In this document: piece by piece, positions 1-7,132 of the stretch | Layout: each line of letters opens with the position of its first letter | Numbering within the stretch: the first letter of the stretch is position 1 | NCBI GenBank assembly: GCA_017882685.1 | Contig: JADGPA010000166.1 | Location: forward strand, 1-32,753 | Source: Propionibacteriaceae bacterium | Lineage (GTDB): Bacteria; Actinomycetota; Actinomycetes; Propionibacteriales; Propionibacteriaceae | Reading direction: 5' to 3' | DNA length: 32,753 bases | The notes under the pieces: model-generated | Told to the model about the DNA's origin: nothing | Databases searched by the model: none | Seen by the model: only the letters and a program-made list of their open reading frames with translations | Position numbers and translations under genes: made by a program

Positions 1-1603
1 ACACCCGGTCGGCGGCTTCCAGGTCGCCGCTGGCCCAGTACGTCATCCCCATGAGCGCGGTCGCCTGTTGGCGCCTGACATGGTCTCCTTCGGGCAGGAG
101 CTCGAGTACCCGCTGAGCGTGCTTCACGGTATTGGGCACGTCACCGAGCGAGTCGGCATAGTAGGCGCGGGCCACAGCTATGGTCGCCAGCAGCTCCCGA
201 AGCTGTTCTTCGTCCACAACGACCGCGCGGGACGGTGACTGGCCATCCGCCTTGTCGGGCGTCTTCAGCCATTGCTCGGCGTCGGTCAACCGGGTCTCGG
301 CAGCCTCGATCTCACCGCGACCCAACAACGCATAGGCAAGCCAAACGCTGAGCACAGGCCGGGCGCGAATCAGCTCGTTCGGCAGCACCATTGCCCACTT
401 GAACCACGTGGCGGTCTGGGAGCTGTCCTCCACCAGGGGCCCCGCCCGCTCGATCAGCTCCGCCGCCCACCCGAAGTCCTCGGCGCGCAGAGCGTGACGA
501 ATGGCGTCGGGCCGCAAACCGCTTTCCTCGTACCACTCGCTCGCCCTCCGGTGCAGCACGGGCAGTTGGTCTGGTTGCTCATCGAGCAAGTGGGCCTGGA
601 GAACATCGGCGAAGAGGTGGTGATAGCGATACCAGTGACGCTCTTCATCGAGCGGGGCAACGAAAAGGTTGCCGCGCTCCAGGCGCTCAAGCATGCGTTG
701 GCCATGCTTCTGCCCGGTGACGGCATCGCACAGAGCACCACACAACTTGTCGAGAATGGCGGTTTGTAACAAGAAGCCGCGTAGAGGTTGTGGCTGGCGC
801 TGAAGAACCTCCTCGACCAAGTAGTCCAGCACGAAGCGGTGACTGCCGGTGAAGGCCCGGATGAAGCCGGCGGCATCCGGCCGCCCCCGTATGGACAACC
901 CTGCCAGCTGCAGGCCGGCGATCCAGCCTTCGGTGCGGCTCTCCAAGGCGGTGACGTCCTCCGCCGAGAGGTCGAGGCCCATCACCCGGTTCAGGAAATC
1001 GGCGGCTTCGGAGGGGGTGAAACGCAGGTCTGCCGCGCGCAGTTCAGTCAGTTGGCCCCGAGCACGCCACCGGGCCAGGGGTAGACGTGGATCCTCCCGG
1101 GAAGCGATGACCAGGTGCATCCGTGGCGGCAGGTGCTCCAGAACGAACGTGAGAGCCTCGTCCACCGGTTCAGAGTCGACGAGATGGTAGTCGTCGAGGA
1201 CGAGGACCAGACCGTGCGGGAGCGTTGTGATCTCGTTGAGCAGAGCCGTCAGCATCGTTTCGGTCGGTGGCGGCTGGGGAGAGTGGAGCATACCCAACAC
1301 CCCTTGCCCAACATCCGCGGCAACCGTCCGCAGAGCGGCGACGAGGTAGGCCAGGAAGCGCGCCGAATCGCTGTCCCCTTCGTCCAGGGAAAGCCAAGCA
1401 GGACGAACCTCCGGTTCAAGACGGTTGCAGCCGGCCACCCACTCGCTGACTATCGTTGTCTTGCCGAAGCCAGCCGGGGCAGACACAAGGATCAGCCTGC
1501 TCCGCACACCCTCGTCCAACCGTTCGATCAGGGAGGGACGAGGAACCGCGTTGGGCCGAAGCGGCGGGGCATGGAGCTTGGTGTCGAGAATCGGCGTCGA
1601 CAT
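1..1603 (-). CDS. MalT-type LuxR-family ATP-dependent transcriptional regulator (3' end beyond window)
   Basis: The frame is open from an ATG at 1603 down to the left edge, giving 534 codons without the C-terminus. The N-terminus reads MSTPILDTKLHAPPLRP, typical of MalT-like regulators. A Walker A motif (APAGFGKTT) follows at about residues 41-49, and a Walker B-like LVLVLDDYHLV lies near residue 130. The later part is alpha-helical with TPR/MalT-like repeats (for example LLGRGEIEAAETRLTDAE). Family members are about 850-900 residues and end in a LuxR helix-turn-helix; that part should lie left of base 1. They act as signal-responsive, ATP-binding transcription activators in the cytosol; the inducer here is unknown. 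No good Shine-Dalgarno precedes the ATG, so the exact start is less certain. Family call is secure; target genes are not visible. Confidence 0.88.
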   Translation of the reverse strand, partial: MSTPILDTKLHAPPLRPNAVPRPSLIERLDEGVRSRLILVSAPAGFGKTTIVSEWVAGCNRLEPEVRPAWLSLDEGDSDSARFLAYLVAALRTVAADVGQGVLGMLHSPQPPPTETMLTALLNEITTLPHGLVLVLDDYHLVDSEPVDEALTFVLEHLPPRMHLVIASREDPRLPLARWRARGQLTELRAADLRFTPSEAADFLNRVMGLDLSAEDVTALESRTEGWIAGLQLAGLSIRGRPDAAGFIRAFTGSHRFVLDYLVEEVLQRQPQPLRGFLLQTAILDKLCGALCDAVTGQKHGQRMLERLERGNLFVAPLDEERHWYRYHHLFADVLQAHLLDEQPDQLPVLHRRASEWYEESGLRPDAIRHALRAEDFGWAAELIERAGPLVEDSSQTATWFKWAMVLPNELIRARPVLSVWLAYALLGRGEIEAAETRLTDAEQWLKTPDKADGQSPSRAVVVDEEQLRELLATIAVARAYYADSLGDVPNTVKHAQRVLELLPEGDHVRRQQATALMGMTYWASGDLEAADRV

Positions 1604-1667
1604 TCGGCAATCATAGGAGACAGGCCGCCCTGGTCGCGGAATCCCTGCGGACGAACAGGAGCCTGGC

Positions 1668-2411
1668 TCAGTCGTGCGGGTCAACTGCGGGCCGGAGGTG
1701 TTCCAGTCCGTCGAGGATGAGGTTGAGGGTGAACTCGAACTCCGCTTTGGTGTCGCAGACGCTCAGCGAGTCGGTCTGGTCGTGCGGTTGGGTCATCGCC
1801 ATCGCGCCGAGATACGGGAAGGCGGCTGCCAGTTGCGCCATCTCGTCGGTGGTGGTGCCCTCGTCGGGTGAGCCCGGCTCGAAGATTTCCTGGGTGAAGC
1901 CCATGATCATCGAGCCAAGGGAGTGGATGGCCCGGTGGGCGATCTCGAAATCGAAGCCTGCCTGAATCATGGTGGCCACAAGGGCTTCGAAGATGATCAT
2001 TGTCCTGGGTGGGATGTCCGACTCCGTGGCTACCAGTGGGGGGGCCCACGGGTGGCGAAGCATCACCCGGCGGGCACCGAGGCATCGGTTGCGGATCGTT
2101 TCCCGCCAGTCTGCGGCGCTGGCCAGAGTGGGTTGAGCATCGGAGGCCCCGCCGTATTCGGGTGAGCCGGGTTCGGCTGGCCCGTCGGCCACGGTCTCGG
2201 CGATGACTTGGTCGACGATCAAGGCGGTCAGGGCGGAGAGTAGCCCTGCCTTGTCCTTGACGTAGTAGTAGAGGGACATGGCCTCACAGTCGAGTTCGTC
2301 TGCCACCCGCCGCATCGTCAGCGTCCCGAGTCCATCTAGGTCGGCTACTGCGAGGGCAGCGTCGAGGACACGTTCGCGGCTGAGTGGCTCCTTGGATGTT
2401 CTAGCGGGCAT
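1668..2411 (-). CDS. TetR/AcrR-family transcriptional repressor (TetR_C_1-like)
   Basis: This 247-residue protein has an N-terminal TetR helix-turn-helix at about residues 10-60: SRERVLDAALAVAD, then LTMRRVADELDCEAMSLYYY and a following lysine. The recognition segment resembles the tetracycline-repressor subgroup. The rest is a helical ligand-binding and dimerisation domain (LGSMIMGFTQEIFE, and a C-terminal FEFTLNLILDGLE that matches TetR_C_1). The ATG at 2411 has a strong Shine-Dalgarno (GGGAGG) a few bases upstream. It is divergent from the small membrane protein gene starting at 2482, and the shared 70-bp gap holds a clear palindromic operator. It therefore most likely represses itself and that neighbour. 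The ligand cannot be told from sequence. Confidence 0.92.
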   Translation of the reverse strand: MPARTSKEPLSRERVLDAALAVADLDGLGTLTMRRVADELDCEAMSLYYYVKDKAGLLSALTALIVDQVIAETVADGPAEPGSPEYGGASDAQPTLASAADWRETIRNRCLGARRVMLRHPWAPPLVATESDIPPRTMIIFEALVATMIQAGFDFEIAHRAIHSLGSMIMGFTQEIFEPGSPDEGTTTDEMAQLAAAFPYLGAMAMTQPHDQTDSLSVCDTKAEFEFTLNLILDGLEHLRPAVDPHD

Positions 2412-2436
2412 ATCCCACCTCCCTTGCGGATGCCCA

Positions 2437-2470
2437 TCTTACGTCCTAAGATGTATCTTACAGACTAAGA
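2437..2470. promoter_or_regulatory. Palindromic operator between divergent tetR-type gene and DUF6326 gene
   Basis: Two direct 13-bp copies of CTTAC-NNN-CTAAG lie at 2438-2450 and 2457-2469, 19 bp apart. Each is a CTTA/TAAG inverted repeat, and the junction between them forms the palindrome TAAGAT-GT-ATCTTA (2447-2460). Overlapping inverted repeats of this kind in a divergent gap are the expected binding site of the neighbouring TetR protein. The second copy abuts the Shine-Dalgarno of the 2482 gene, so binding should block both directions. Binding is inferred. Confidence 0.72.
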
Positions 2471-2481
2471 AAGGATCTGCT

Positions 2482-2925
2482 GTGACCATCCCCATGACGA
2501 ACCTGGCGCCAGTTGTCCCTGCCGCAGGCTCCCGCATCGGCCCCCGCAAGGTGGTCTCGTCTCTTTGGCTCTTCGCCATCCTCAACTACCTCTACTGCGA
2601 CCTGCTCGGGCTGATGTATCCCGAGGACCTGCGCGGCTTCCTGGACGGCAAGGTCGGAGGTCTGGTCATCGACCAGCAATTCCTGCTCAACGCCGCGATC
2701 CTGATGACCGTGCCGATGGCGTCGGTACTCATCTCCCGGATTGCATCGCACCGGTTCGCGCGCATCGAGAGCATCGTGGCAGCGGTGGTGATGACCCTGG
2801 TCCAGCTGGCCACCCTCTTCATGGGAACCGCCACATTGCACTACATGTACTTCTCGGTCATTGAGGTGGCCACGACGATCGCCATCGTGTGGATGGCGGC
2901 ACGGCGCTGGAAGCTCGACTCCTGA
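2482..2925 (+). CDS. DUF6326-like small integral membrane protein
   Basis: This 147-residue protein has about four membrane segments, near residues 25-47, 65-88, 95-117 and 121-138. The early motif FAILNYLYCDLLGLM and the helix LLNAAILMTVPMASVLISR match my memory of the DUF6326 family, whose function is unknown. I chose the GTG at 2482 because AAAGGA lies at good spacing upstream; an in-frame ATG at 2494 is the alternative. The gene starts right after the TetR-type operator and is probably the repressor's main target. Small membrane proteins under TetR control are often linked to stress or efflux, but nothing in this sequence shows transport. Confidence 0.82.
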   Translation: MTIPMTNLAPVVPAAGSRIGPRKVVSSLWLFAILNYLYCDLLGLMYPEDLRGFLDGKVGGLVIDQQFLLNAAILMTVPMASVLISRIASHRFARIESIVAAVVMTLVQLATLFMGTATLHYMYFSVIEVATTIAIVWMAARRWKLDS

Positions 2926-3032
2926 CCGCACCCACTGCCGGTGACTCGCCCGTATGGTGCACGAGTTCACACTCGGCCGAGTATCCGGTCTTGCCGCGGT
3001 CCGCTCGGCTCACCTGCGAGCGGCCGTCTCGC

Positions 3033-3410
3033 TCAGGCGGCGTGTGCCGTCCCGGCACGATGGCGCTTCCGAACAGCGAGACCCACCGAAACCAGGCTGA
3101 TCACTGCAGCGATGATCAGCACTATGTAGTGAAGGCTCACTCCGATGTAGTCGTTGTCCATCCCTTCGACGCCACGGATCTGGGGGTTGCCGAGGCCACG
3201 GTTGACCCACCAGTCGGCGAGGCCGAACGGGATCAGGATCACCACCAGGATCAGCGGGGGGAGCCAGGACCGCCCCGGGGCGCGCCGGGTCAGGCCGATG
3301 ACCAGACTGACGGCGAACAGTGCGACCAGCGCGAACTGGAACACTTGTGCGTAGCCAAGGGGTAGAGGTGGCTCATGTGCCCGGACCCTGCCCGGGGGAG
3401 AACAAGGCAC
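3033..3410 (-). CDS. Small hypothetical membrane protein
   Basis: The open frame encodes up to 125 residues with three hydrophobic segments: FQFALVALFAVSLVIGL, then LPPLILVVILIPFGLADWW, then HYIVLIIAAVISLVSVGLAV. A basic tail (RKRHRAG) follows. I do not recognise the family. The start is doubtful. The GTG at 3410 gives a non-membrane leader of about 19 residues with no clear Shine-Dalgarno, and this leader lies close to the degraded toxin remnant at 3467-3605. The protein may therefore be N-terminally truncated or start at an internal GTG. The hydrophobic pattern supports a real coding origin. Confidence 0.55.
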   Translation of the reverse strand: MPCSPPGRVRAHEPPLPLGYAQVFQFALVALFAVSLVIGLTRRAPGRSWLPPLILVVILIPFGLADWWVNRGLGNPQIRGVEGMDNDYIGVSLHYIVLIIAAVISLVSVGLAVRKRHRAGTAHAA

Positions 3411-3466
3411 GTGCGAATCCGAGCGGACTCATACACCCACCCCTTGTGGCGCTCCGCTCGCGGCTC

Positions 3467-3605
3467 CTCCTGCGCGGTGGTTAGGAACCCGATGGGTCGG
3501 CCGAGCCGACTTGCCTGGATCGTCGCCACGTTGTCGAGGGAGATCACGCTGTCCTGTTCTAGCCCGTTGGCCGGACCGACCGGGACCTCGCTGGTCTCCC
3601 GCACG
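3467..3605 (-). pseudogene. MazF-like toxin, C-terminal remnant only
   Basis: Directly after the antitoxin remnant, the minus strand encodes about 46 residues with the look of a MazF/PemK-type toxin C-terminus: RETSEVPVGPANGL, VISLDNVATIQASRLGR, then IGFLTTAQE. The usual N-terminal half of about 50 residues with the family's opening strands and catalytic region is absent. The frame then runs into unrelated sequence instead of a normal end. With the frameshifted antitoxin next to it, this is a dead toxin-antitoxin module. The family name rests on the pattern of the remaining residues. Confidence 0.7.
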
Positions 3606-3838
3606 CTAGTCGGCAATATCGAGGTGGCCGGCCATCCAGTCGACAAGTGGGTCCAGGTCGTCGGCAGCACCCGGCTGGTGGAGGATCGCCGCGTCTTGCA
3701 CTGCGGCCTGGCGTCGCATCTCGCGTTCCAGTGCGGAACTGACCAGCGCAGCACGGCTAGCGGCCCTGCCCCGGGCCACAGCCTTGTCGAGGAACGCGAC
3801 CATCTCGTCGGGCAGCCGGAGGCGATCTGCGTGCTCAT
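3606..3838 (-). pseudogene. Antitoxin gene of a MazEF-like pair, disrupted by a 1-base frameshift
   Basis: An ATG at 3838 begins MSTQIA in one frame. The continuation RLPDEMVAFLDKAVARG, then ASRAALVSSALEREMRR and finally DDLDPLVDWMAGHLDIAD lies in another frame. Between ATG and stop there are 233 bases, one short of a whole number of codons. The shift falls at about 3819-3821, where MSTQIA-x-RLPDEMV would be read if one base were restored. The restored product of 77 residues has the size and ribbon-helix-helix-like layout of small antitoxins. A sequencing error could fake the shift, but the truncated toxin downstream argues that the module is truly decayed. Confidence 0.72.
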
Positions 3839-4002
3839 GGAACCAAACACAAGCGCTGCATCGCGAAATGGGATGGTGCATCGACCACGATCGTGGCTCC
3901 CGTTGGCGGGCCTCACCGATCAGGGAATCGCCGCGATCGGTCAGGACGCAGTCAGGGCTGTCCGCTCGTCAACGGCACGCCTGGACCGGTGGTCTGAGGC
4001 TT

Positions 4003-4785
4003 CTACAGCGCTCCCACGACGGGCACTCCTGGTGGGCGCCGGGCGCGCACCACCCACGGTAGGTACATCACCGCCCACAGGATCGCGACCAGGACGATCA
4101 GGACCGGTACGTAGAGGTTGCCGGCGAGCGCCTGGATGCCCTCCAGCGGGGAACCTGGCGCTCCGACATTGAGGAACCAGAAGTTCGTGTCCCACACCTG
4201 GTTGGCGAGGTCGCCGACGGTCGCGAACACCACCACCATGATGGTCACCCGCCCCAGGTTGCGGATGTCGGGGACCAGCTCGCCGGCGACCAGCCGCATC
4301 AGCACGTAGCCGAAGATGAGGGCGTGGATCGTGAAGCTCTGCCAGGTGAAGACGTTGAGGATGGGTCGGCTGGCCCAATCGGGGAACAGATCGGCCGCCA
4401 AGGCACCCCACCAGCCCATCGCGTAAAGGAAGTCGCCGGTCCAGCGATTGGGTCGCACCGCGTCGATGAAGACGGAAACGGTGGCGATCGCACAGACGTG
4501 CAACGGCAGGATCTCCGGGGAGTACGTACCGGTCACCACATAGGCGAGTTGTCGCAGGACCTCAAGCATCAACACCGACCAGCCGACCACCAGTCGCAGT
4601 CGCCTACGACGATCAGTGTCGGCCCTGCGATAGCCCAGGACCAGCGCAGCGATGCCGATGGCCAGCACGGCGAGCACACCGAGGTGGATCGCAGAAAAGG
4701 TCCCGAAGCCGGCGCCCTCGGGCGTCGAATGGTTCTGCGGGACGAAGAAGTAGTCCCAGCTCCAGGTCAGCGCGCTCACCAGCAC
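4003..4785 (-). CDS. YwaF/TIGR02206-family integral membrane protein
   Basis: This 260-residue protein has about six to seven membrane helices. Marks of the TIGR02206 (YwaF, TMEM164-like) family are FGTFSAIHLGVLAVLAIG near the N-terminus, the conserved segment LPLHVCAIATVSVFID, then FLYAMGWWGALAADLFPD, FTIHALIFGYVLMRLV and NQVWDTNFWFLN. Human TMEM164 acts as an acyltransferase; the bacterial proteins have no firmly known role. The start is the GTG at 4785, because an in-frame stop at 4822-4824 leaves no other ATG or GTG upstream. About 285 bases separate it from the oxidoreductase gene, so it is probably transcribed on its own. Confidence 0.82.
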   Translation of the reverse strand: MLVSALTWSWDYFFVPQNHSTPEGAGFGTFSAIHLGVLAVLAIGIAALVLGYRRADTDRRRRLRLVVGWSVLMLEVLRQLAYVVTGTYSPEILPLHVCAIATVSVFIDAVRPNRWTGDFLYAMGWWGALAADLFPDWASRPILNVFTWQSFTIHALIFGYVLMRLVAGELVPDIRNLGRVTIMVVVFATVGDLANQVWDTNFWFLNVGAPGSPLEGIQALAGNLYVPVLIVLVAILWAVMYLPWVVRARRPPGVPVVGAL

Positions 4786-5071
4786 GCCGACCGCTGCATC
4801 CGTACCGGCGTTGGCACGCGCTCATTGTCCAGCGTGGACGGGGTCGTGACCGGAATACCCGAAAGAGTGGTGAACAGCCAAGCCGCTACGACTGGCCCGC
4901 CGAGCACTTGCTGCGGAGCGACGGACCGCGAGATGTCGTGTCGGGCAGGCGCTTCCGGCGCGAGATCTGAGGTTCCCGGCCATTCGGCCGCTGGGTAGAA
5001 CATGAAGCGCCCCAGGTTTGATGCCGCATCCTCTTGAGTTGGAAAGATGTAGTCACTTGCCCATTCCGAGG
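4786..5071. other. Intergenic stretch without a recognisable gene
   Basis: I see no convincing coding sequence here. A 75-codon minus-strand frame at 4776-5003 has no family signature. No clear terminator or palindrome was found. The stretch should hold the promoter of the membrane protein gene that starts at 4785. Confidence 0.5.
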
Positions 5072-6022
5072 CTAGATGGTGATCGCGACGCCGCCACGTT
5101 TATGGCCGGTCTGGACGTGTCGGTGGGCTTCGACGATGCGCTCGAGTGGATAGGCGGCGCCAACCACGGGTTTGAGTGTGCCTGACTCCACGAGTGTGGT
5201 GATCTGGTCCAGCCGCTGCGAGCTGAGTTGGAGGTCGCCGTCGTCGATCGAGACCCACTGTCCGTTCTCCTCGAGTGCGAGCTTGCAGGCTTCCTTGAGC
5301 TTTGAGCCCTTCAGGCCACCCACCGAGTCGAGGACGAAGTTGTAGCGGGCACCGGGCGGTGGGGTGTCGGACGTGGTGTAGTCGAGGACGTGATCGGCGC
5401 CGAGTGCCCGGACGAGGTCGATGTTCGCCGTGCTGCAAACCGCAGTCACGTGAGCGCCGAGCGCCTTGGCGTATTGCACGGCGATGGTGCCTGATGTTCC
5501 GGATGCACCGTAGATGAGCACGGAGTCGCCGGAATGGATCTGGCCTTTCTCAACGTACTGGAGGGCGAGGAGGCCGCCGTAGGCTGCGGCGGTGGCCTCT
5601 TCGTGGCTGAGGTTGGCGGGCTTGCGTGCCAGGCAGCCGTGGACACGGGAGTCCGTTTCGGGCATGCAGCGGTATTCGGCGTAGGCGCCGAGCCGGAAGC
5701 CGGTGCAGCCGTACACCTGGTCGCCGGGAGTGAACCGCGAGGTGTCGGCGCCGGTGGCGTCCACGATTCCGGAAAAGACGAATCCCAGGATCTGCTGGCG
5801 GGGCTTGGTGATGCCCATCATGAGCCGGAATGGGATCTGGAGGCGCGGGGTCACCTGGGCTGAGCGGATGAAAATGTCGCTCGCGGTGACGGCGCTGGCG
5901 AGGATCCGGACGCGGACCTCGTTCGCCTTCGGTTCGGGGACAGGCATCTGTCGGATGTGCAGTACCTCGGGCGGCCCGTACCGGTCGGCATGGACGGCAG
6001 GCATGGTTGGCTTCGTGGGCAT
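5072..6022 (-). CDS. Zinc-independent MDR-superfamily NAD(P)H oxidoreductase (quinone oxidoreductase-like)
   Basis: This 316-residue protein starts at the ATG at 6022, preceded by AAGGGAAGA at good spacing. It has the two-domain MDR layout. A GroES-like N-terminal half contains NEVRVRILASAVTASD (about 34-49), GFVFSGIVDATG (80-91) and FTPGDQVYG (98-106). A Rossmann half contains the cofactor loop YGASGTSG (171-178). The cysteine ligands of the structural zinc lobe are absent, as in quinone oxidoreductases. The likely reaction is NAD(P)H-dependent reduction of quinones or enones in the cytosol. The gene lies 20 bases downstream of the DUF4386 gene on the same strand, so the two are probably cotranscribed. 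Physiological substrate unknown. Confidence 0.9.
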   Translation of the reverse strand: MPTKPTMPAVHADRYGPPEVLHIRQMPVPEPKANEVRVRILASAVTASDIFIRSAQVTPRLQIPFRLMMGITKPRQQILGFVFSGIVDATGADTSRFTPGDQVYGCTGFRLGAYAEYRCMPETDSRVHGCLARKPANLSHEEATAAAYGGLLALQYVEKGQIHSGDSVLIYGASGTSGTIAVQYAKALGAHVTAVCSTANIDLVRALGADHVLDYTTSDTPPPGARYNFVLDSVGGLKGSKLKEACKLALEENGQWVSIDDGDLQLSSQRLDQITTLVESGTLKPVVGAAYPLERIVEAHRHVQTGHKRGGVAITI

Positions 6023-6042
6023 TGGGGTCTTCCCTTGCTTGG

Positions 6043-6759
6043 TCAGCGGGTCGAGGCGGCGGGGTGGAGCGTGATCGGCTGCGGAGTGGTCGGGGGGGTG
6101 ACTGCGAACCCCTTGATGAGGAGCCAGCCGGCGAGCACCATCTCGTTGAGGGCGATCGGGATGTTGACGGCGATCTGGATCGGTGAGAACAGGGTGATCG
6201 CGCCGAAGAAGACGGCGATGGCGGCGATGAGACCGAGCGTCGTGCCGGCCAGACCCCACAGGGACAGCCATCGCGGCACAACCCGGGAGCGCGCCATCAC
6301 GATGTAGTACAGACTGCCGCCAAGGTAGAAGGCGAGGATGCCGATCACGCTGGCGTGGCTTCGCAGGGCGAGGAGCAGGTCCCCGGTCAGGGTGGCGGTC
6401 GATGTCGACGCAGCACCGTCACTGGACTGGCTGAGAGCGACAAGGAGCAGGGCGCCGAGGGCGGAGACGATGTACATCAGCCCTTCGACCGTTCGCAGCA
6501 TCACCGCGCCGAGCGAGCATGCTTCGCCGTACCGTCGCAGCACGGGATAGAGCGCCACCGGGATGCCGATAGCCGACACCGCGGCGAGGAACTGGAAGAA
6601 GGCGCCGGCCGTGACCCGGCCGGGGTCCAGCTGGATCGCGGTGAGGTAGTCGGGGGCGGTGAGCAGCGGCTGGAGCAGCGCGGCGTCGATGAGGGATGCC
6701 GCGGTTGCGGCAATGAACAGCACGCCGGTGACGCGTGCATTGACGAGGTAGGGCCGCAT
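6043..6759 (-). CDS. DUF4386-family membrane protein
   Basis: From the ATG at 6759 this encodes 238 residues with about six membrane helices: VTGVLFIAATAASLIDAALL, FFQFLAAVSAIGIPVALYPV, LMYIVSALGALLLVAL, VIGILAFYLGGSLYYIVM, LSLWGLAGTTLGLIAAIAV and a C-terminal LNEMVLAGWLLIKGF. The order and the YPVLRR and LWGLAG motifs fit DUF4386, a family of unknown function common near TetR and LuxR regulators. The frame stays open upstream to an ATG at 7020 and codes there for what looks like an ABC-ATPase tail. I prefer the 6759 start because RPYLVNARVTGV is the natural family beginning. The MDR gene follows 20 bases downstream. Confidence 0.8.
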   Translation of the reverse strand: MRPYLVNARVTGVLFIAATAASLIDAALLQPLLTAPDYLTAIQLDPGRVTAGAFFQFLAAVSAIGIPVALYPVLRRYGEACSLGAVMLRTVEGLMYIVSALGALLLVALSQSSDGAASTSTATLTGDLLLALRSHASVIGILAFYLGGSLYYIVMARSRVVPRWLSLWGLAGTTLGLIAAIAVFFGAITLFSPIQIAVNIPIALNEMVLAGWLLIKGFAVTPPTTPQPITLHPAASTR

Positions 6760-6806
6760 GGGTGTGGTCTTTCTGTGAGACCGGCCGACGCTGTCGGTCG
6801 GGGGTT

Positions 6807-7020
6807 TGGTGGATTCCTGGTCACTGCTGGTGGTGAGGCTGAGGATCTCGGAGCCGTGCAGCGCCTCGAGGAAGGGCTGAACGCTGCCTGTGACGCGGCA
6901 TTGCAGGACGAGTCCCTCGACCCGCACGTCGCTGACACCGGACGCGCGAGCGACGCGGTCGACAGGTGGCTGGCCGACGCAGCTCACCTCGATGGTCCGG
7001 CTCTTCAGCTCCTCGCTCAT
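6807..7020 (-). pseudogene. ABC-transporter ATPase C-terminal remnant, in frame with the DUF4386 gene
   Basis: The minus strand encodes EELKSRTIEVSC, then VARASGVSDVRVEGLVLQCR and VTGSVQPFLEALHGSEIL. This resembles the C-terminal regulatory tail (DUF4162-like) of drug-type ABC ATPases, which normally follows about 230 residues of nucleotide-binding domain. No Walker A, signature or Walker B lies upstream; instead the divergent LuxR gene begins at 7133. The remnant is in frame with DUF4386 through a linker of about 20 polar residues, so a fused 325-residue product from the ATG at 7020 is formally possible. The GGAGG there sits almost against the ATG, which is poor spacing. I treat it as a relic. 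Confidence 0.6.
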
Positions 7021-7132
7021 ACCTCCAACGTAGGAATGGCCGCGTGGTCCGGGGCACCCGGGGAAACACGCATCCGGCACCTCATCCTGCGCGGCGTTGA
7101 GCGCTGGCCTCCCGGGGTGATTACCTGTTGTC

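Noticed and set aside
272-1720. Several long plus-strand frames across the first 1.7 kb
   Set aside because: They lie opposite the MalT-type regulator, whose minus-strand frame reads continuously with clear Walker motifs.
5072-6271. Longer form of the MDR oxidoreductase with 83 extra N-terminal residues
   Set aside because: The extra part is out of frame over the DUF4386 coding sequence and is not conserved-looking; the ATG at 6022 has a proper ribosome binding site and starts the family fold.
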